From: Aquimarina brevivitae
GTDB taxonomy: Bacteria > Bacteroidota > Bacteroidia > Flavobacteriales > Flavobacteriaceae
Direction: 5' to 3'
Length of the DNA: 64,000 nt
Assembly (NCBI RefSeq): GCF_004216895.1
Contig: NZ_SGXE01000004.1
Location: forward strand, 137,747 to 201,746
Shown: piece after piece, positions 61,601 through 64,000 of the stretch
Layout of the letters: each line of letters opens with the position of its first letter
Position numbering within the stretch: position 1 is the stretch's first letter
Translations under genes and position numbers: made by a program
Notes under the pieces: model-generated
Told to the model about the DNA's origin: nothing
The model's input: only the letters and a program-made list of their open reading frames with translations
Databases searched by the model: none

Positions 61601-62876
61601 CAATGCCAGTGGATTGGTGACCGAAGTACAGCAAAATAACCAGCCTGCGGTGAAGTTCTTTTACAATGATAAAAACCATAGAGTAAAGAAAGAATCCTAT
61701 AACCTTACCACAGGTAGTTTAAATTATACCGACTTTTATGTACGTGATGCCTCAGGTACAGCGATGGCAATTTACCGTAAAACAGGCAGCACTACCAGTT
61801 TAGTAGAAAACACTGTGTATGGTGCTGGTAGATTAGGAGTGCGTAAGGCAGATGACACTTTTGTATACGAGTTAACAGATCACTTAGGTAATGTACGAGC
61901 GGTAATAGCCAGAAATGATAACACAGCTCTATTAGCAGCAGCAGATTATTATCCTGGCGGGATGGCTATGCCTAATAGAAATGTCGTTGGAGATTACCGC
62001 TATAATTACCAAGGACAAGAGCTTGATGAGGAAACTGGAAAGGTTGCGTTCGAGTTAAGATTGTATGACCCAAGGATAAATCGTTGGATGGCACCAGACC
62101 CAGCTAAACAATATCCATCCCCATATATGTCTATGGGAAATAACTGGGTAAATCAAGTTGACCCAGATGGAGCAAAAGCAGAAGACTGGTATTTTAATAG
62201 CGACACAAACGAATTAGAATGGCACGCAGGAAGTTCAGCAGATTCGGCAAGTAATCTTACTTGGGTTGGAACTGATAGTGCTTCAAGTGAATATTTAAGT
62301 AGCATATCTACTACTTTTGGTGGTTCTGGAGAAGTTCCGTTTAGTGGTGGCTTATATTGGCAAGGAATAAAAGATTACGGTTCTGCTCGTTGGGAACAAA
62401 TAAAGAAAGGGCAAATAATGCCACCAGCTTCATTATCTGTTTTGCCAGGAAAAGGAGTTTTAGTTAATAGTGAACAAATAGCTAGTAATGTACAAACAGC
62501 AAATTGGTTATATGAGACTGATTTTGGAAATGCAGAATATGCTTATTATGGAGGACAGTTTACAGGTGCTTTAGGAGAAGCGGCATTATTAAGAGGGGCA
62601 GGTAAGCTAGCATCAGGTTACGGTTTTTCTGCTTTTGGCGGGCGTTTTCAAGCATTATATGCTAATCCAAGTGCGAGAGGTGTAACATTATTTGCTATTC
62701 AAAATAGTTCCAGATTAAAAACATCAACTTGGCATTTTAGATTGGATATACATCGTGTGTATAGTTTAGGAAACAGGCAAGTATTACATTATCATTCAGC
62801 ACTTAGAAATGGTTTGTCAAATAGACAATGGTTTAAGGCTGTAGAGCATAGTGCAACACCTCTAATAAAATTTTAA
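58605..62876 (+). CDS. RHS-repeat protein with core domain and variable toxin-like tip
   Basis: 1423 residues. The signal peptide ends at SYAQ (about residue 20). The N-terminal region resembles the DUF6443 part of Bacteroidota RHS proteins. YD repeats follow (for example HRYTYDEIHRLIKAE; YVYNYQGLLKSINH). The RHS core is clear at about 1085-1189: VYELTDHLGNVRAVIARND, YNYQGQELDEETGKVAFELR, RINRWMAPDPA and VDPDG at 1185-1189. The last about 234 residues after DPDG are a unique tip with a closing motif HFRLDIHRVYSLGNRQVLHY. In known RHS proteins the core is a cleaved cocoon and the tip a toxin; the activity of this tip is not recognised. Confidence 0.88.
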   Translation: MKKIIISIFLSLISIISYAQSDMELTGNIQETVVASSSIRITNATILPGAHLYIDRNLTCDIVSNDQNYSYSRTYDITGKLVGEGVSYFDVMGKNIQTQSRDILTNKVWVNEIFYDEGGRPAVSTMPVPDSNSDCLLYRTNFTRNENGNSYSINDYNTDLDALAKVDPNSDLGKYYGPNHPDPYHDIVEYPMTRTVYDPNKLNQPLKSIGGNKNAEDEWINGYAHELPAAQEMYYLFGKNYWNKDGSNQLKLNVKKTVVQDADGKESVVYTDHNGQVLATALSGRVNGEHQNEMEVVYSFNESGYLDIHLPEGYTGLDIELINANDAIITDLRTNKSVQRRNMQGGNVYRISKGSPVTDLYLDQNGTIKTLTGPLEDYMNAGNDKYVVFNDESFSDHAFLYSSGIPTAYSQSTITVDNYNNLYVNWLWTGNNASTYLKLGPSHTIPTSAITIDNLELGYFTTTDYSTGVTTTTPYRLKIVNNQMIVYSSTGQTPSYQNFKLEYGNRVLSSSDPGPAFVRYKVNYHTWSLNYYDKAGKLTKTIPPIGVSDNISQITGLQQHSQETTYNYNIKGQLLSSTSVDEGTSNFKYRSDDLIRFSQNTLQASQNRFSYTDYGPLDRPIESGECSGSFTTLNPDGTFTKTNCTDQTFTTYDYSDPQLATELTAAGIDSNLYQQTFVMGAVSKTSNNNTTTWYSYDYDGKVLWIVQKIDGLGIKTIDYTYDLYNNVTNVVYQKNQPSEYYEHRYTYDEIHRLIKAETKSGSSSYVEHAQYNYNEEGQLTRLNLANNLQGIDYVYNYQGLLKSINHPSLNENFDPGGDADDVFGLSLDYYNGDYKRDNSIFKVTNGVDSYTGNIKAMTYNTANFIDQDTKDTYYFGYNHRNWLSWSAKVSSSYWTTTMGYLDESQIPTGDYNTSGITYDRNGNIQTLNRNKQTENGANAMDQLRYVYDTAKPNQLKQVIDSAGDIPGVDDISTQPANNYIYNEIGQLTRNNDENISYIYNASGLVTEVQQNNQPAVKFFYNDKNHRVKKESYNLTTGSLNYTDFYVRDASGTAMAIYRKTGSTTSLVENTVYGAGRLGVRKADDTFVYELTDHLGNVRAVIARNDNTALLAAADYYPGGMAMPNRNVVGDYRYNYQGQELDEETGKVAFELRLYDPRINRWMAPDPAKQYPSPYMSMGNNWVNQVDPDGAKAEDWYFNSDTNELEWHAGSSADSASNLTWVGTDSASSEYLSSISTTFGGSGEVPFSGGLYWQGIKDYGSARWEQIKKGQIMPPASLSVLPGKGVLVNSEQIASNVQTANWLYETDFGNAEYAYYGGQFTGALGEAALLRGAGKLASGYGFSAFGGRFQALYANPSARGVTLFAIQNSSRLKTSTWHFRLDIHRVYSLGNRQVLHYHSALRNGLSNRQWFKAVEHSATPLIKF

Positions 62877-62879
62877 AAT

Positions 62880-63521
62880 TTGATTATTTCACCTGCAATT
62901 AAGGTCTCTAATTCAATTAATAAGTTAGAGTTTTATAAAATAGAGTATTATGATGAATTTAAGAAGAATGATTTAGAAGAAGTACTTACTTTATTAATAG
63001 AAAATGACTTCCAGAAGCTTTATTTTTCTTTTGGTCGTTATGATATGTTTTATGAGAACGATATAGAAGAGAAGCATCGTTATATTTATGAAAAAATTAA
63101 AGACAACGGAAAAATTGAATTACTTTATAAAAAGAGTAATGATAATTTTGCTTTTGCAGGTTTTTTTGAATTAGACCGCACTCAGTCTATAAATCTGATT
63201 ATCGATATATTTAGAGTTTATTATTCGTGTTCTATTGAATTTTTTTCTTCTTTAGATGTTGATTATATCTCTTTTATTGATTTAATGAATACTAAATATA
63301 GTAGAAAAGATTATGATAATAAAAGGCTTTATAATAACATAAAATACAAATACTCTTTATATAAGGGGCTTGGACCTGATTTAGTTTATTTAGCTTATGA
63401 TAATGAAATAGGACTACCGATTAAAATAAAAAACAAAATACCATTACCACCAAAAAGAGCAACCTCTTTAATAGGAAGATTGAAAGAAAATATTTTTGGA
63501 TATCCTTGGGTAGAAGAATAA
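62880..63521 (+). CDS. Probable immunity protein for the RHS tip
   Basis: 213 residues, cytoplasmic by composition, rich in Tyr, Phe, Asp and Lys, with no family I recognise. It starts 3 nt after the RHS stop, the usual place for the immunity gene of a polymorphic toxin. The DNA is visibly more AT-rich than the RHS gene, as is common for horizontally exchanged tip/immunity cassettes. The first available start is TTG at 62880 (MIISPAIKVSNSINKLEFYK); no ATG occurs near the 5' end, so a non-ATG start is needed. Its function is inferred from position only. Confidence 0.68.
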   Translation: MIISPAIKVSNSINKLEFYKIEYYDEFKKNDLEEVLTLLIENDFQKLYFSFGRYDMFYENDIEEKHRYIYEKIKDNGKIELLYKKSNDNFAFAGFFELDRTQSINLIIDIFRVYYSCSIEFFSSLDVDYISFIDLMNTKYSRKDYDNKRLYNNIKYKYSLYKGLGPDLVYLAYDNEIGLPIKIKNKIPLPPKRATSLIGRLKENIFGYPWVEE

Positions 63522-63524
63522 AGT

Positions 63525-63866
63525 CTAAGCCAACTTATCCTGTAGCGTATTATTCTGCGCATCTTTAAGCATCACATCAAGCATATATAAAATCCTGTCT
63601 TTATAGTCAGGATTTATTTTTTGTAGTAACTCAATGCGGTAGAGCATTTTTTTATCCTTTAGTAAAACGGTAGTATCGCCAACCAAATAATCTAAACTTA
63701 CTTCAAGAGCTTCGGCAATATTTTTGGCAATATCAATAGATGGAGTTCTTTCGTTACGCTCATAGCGTCCAATAATCGCAGCAGATGTACCAATCTTTTT
63801 GGCAACTTCTTCCCGCTTCATTGCTTTTTCTTCACGAACTGTTTTTAACCGATATCCAAAATCCAT
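63525..63866 (-). CDS. XRE-family helix-turn-helix regulator
   Basis: 113 residues. The HTH domain covers about residues 5-60 (MKREEVAKKIGTSAAIIGRY, then ERNERTPSIDIAKNIAEALEVSLDYL), followed by a helical C-terminus (LLQKINPDYKDRILYMLDVM) probably for dimerisation. It is convergent with the immunity gene (3 nt apart). Its first 28 codons and upstream sequence are repeated in tandem just upstream (63905-64000), which may alter its control. The target is unknown, possibly its own promoter or the next toxin cassette. Confidence 0.85.
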   Translation of the reverse strand: MDFGYRLKTVREEKAMKREEVAKKIGTSAAIIGRYERNERTPSIDIAKNIAEALEVSLDYLVGDTTVLLKDKKMLYRIELLQKINPDYKDRILYMLDVMLKDAQNNTLQDKLA

Positions 63867-63879
63867 ACGTATATGATGC
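63784..63879 (-). repeat. Direct repeat, copy 1 (5' end of the XRE gene)
   Basis: 96 nt identical to 63905-64000. The period is 121 nt, with 25 nt of unrelated sequence between copies. Confidence 0.95.
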
Positions 63880-63891
63880 TAATTACTACCG

Positions 63892-63987
63892 TTATGTAAC
63901 CCCCGATGTACCAATCTTTTTGGCAACTTCTTCCCGCTTCATTGCTTTTTCTTCACGAACTGTTTTTAACCGATATCCAAAATCCAT
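63892..63987 (-). pseudogene. Truncated duplicate of the XRE gene 5' end
   Basis: The second repeat copy keeps the ATG and first 28 codons (through KKIGTS), then runs into Gly-Val-Thr and a stop at 63892. The resulting 31-residue frame has only half of the HTH, so it is a fragment, unless it acts as a short leader peptide. Confidence 0.7.
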
Positions 63988-64000
63988 ACGTATATGATGC
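63905..64000 (-). repeat. Direct repeat, copy 2 (reaches the window edge)
   Basis: Identical over all 96 nt to copy 1. The repeat stops at the window edge, so its true length and copy number are not known. Confidence 0.95.

Overview
The window is chromosomal DNA of a member of the Flavobacteriaceae (Bacteroidota). The sequence signs are AT-rich DNA, promoters of the Bacteroidota type (a -7 box TAnnTTTG, often with no purine-rich ribosome site), a lipidated TamA homologue (TamL), a folK-deoxynucleoside kinase fusion, DUF5686 proteins and several secreted proteins whose signal peptides end in Ala-Gln or Gly-Gln. No transposase, integrase, rRNA or CRISPR array was seen. The genus cannot be fixed from what is visible.

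Left part (1-36900), mostly housekeeping. A truncated etfB diverges from pdhB and a DUF5686 outer-membrane protein. Soluble (ppa) and membrane (hppA) pyrophosphatases are adjacent. A DUF2183 phosphatase is convergent with a self-cleaving LexA/CI-like repressor (8124-8891), which diverges from an operon of a DUF559-like protein, a radical-SAM DNA-repair candidate and its TIGR03915-type partner. Two near-identical palindromes lie exactly between the divergent promoters, which looks like an SOS-type switch. Next come a coiled Ala/Glu/Lys-rich lipoprotein, a nitroreductase, a membrane-anchored pentapeptide-repeat protein, a CotH-type kinase, a GNAT acetyltransferase, small membrane proteins, a secreted esterase-like lipoprotein and an unlisted 52-residue peptide with a bacteriocin-type leader. 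Then tamB-tamL, tRNA-Gly and tRNA-Leu, mutS, a TrmH/SpoU methyltransferase, folK-dNK, a queuosine-precursor transporter and an AsmA-like protein.

Right part (37000-64000), an accessory secretion and effector island. Two paralogous secreted beta-helix-like proteins precede a compact type II secretion / type IV pilus-like operon: pilin, short prepilin peptidase, GspE ATPase, GspD secretin, GspL/PilMN-like and GspM/PilO-like. No GspF/PilC platform gene was found. Three tandem secreted fibre-like proteins follow, built from shuffled, nearly identical modules. Then an OmpH/Skp-like chaperone, a lipoprotein, and two giant YD/RHS proteins. The second RHS protein ends in a toxin-like tip followed 3 nt later by a probable immunity gene, then an XRE regulator whose 5' end is duplicated in tandem.

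The region 51970-53810 carries unusual DNA: heptanucleotide repeats (GTCAYCN), two REP-like hairpins with compensating arms, and a further palindromic repeat, several of them inside the open reading frame of the first RHS gene. The most interesting candidates are the GspF-less pilus-like machine coupled to fibres and RHS proteins, the heptamer repeat family with possible phase variation, and the divergent repressor switch at 8900-9040.
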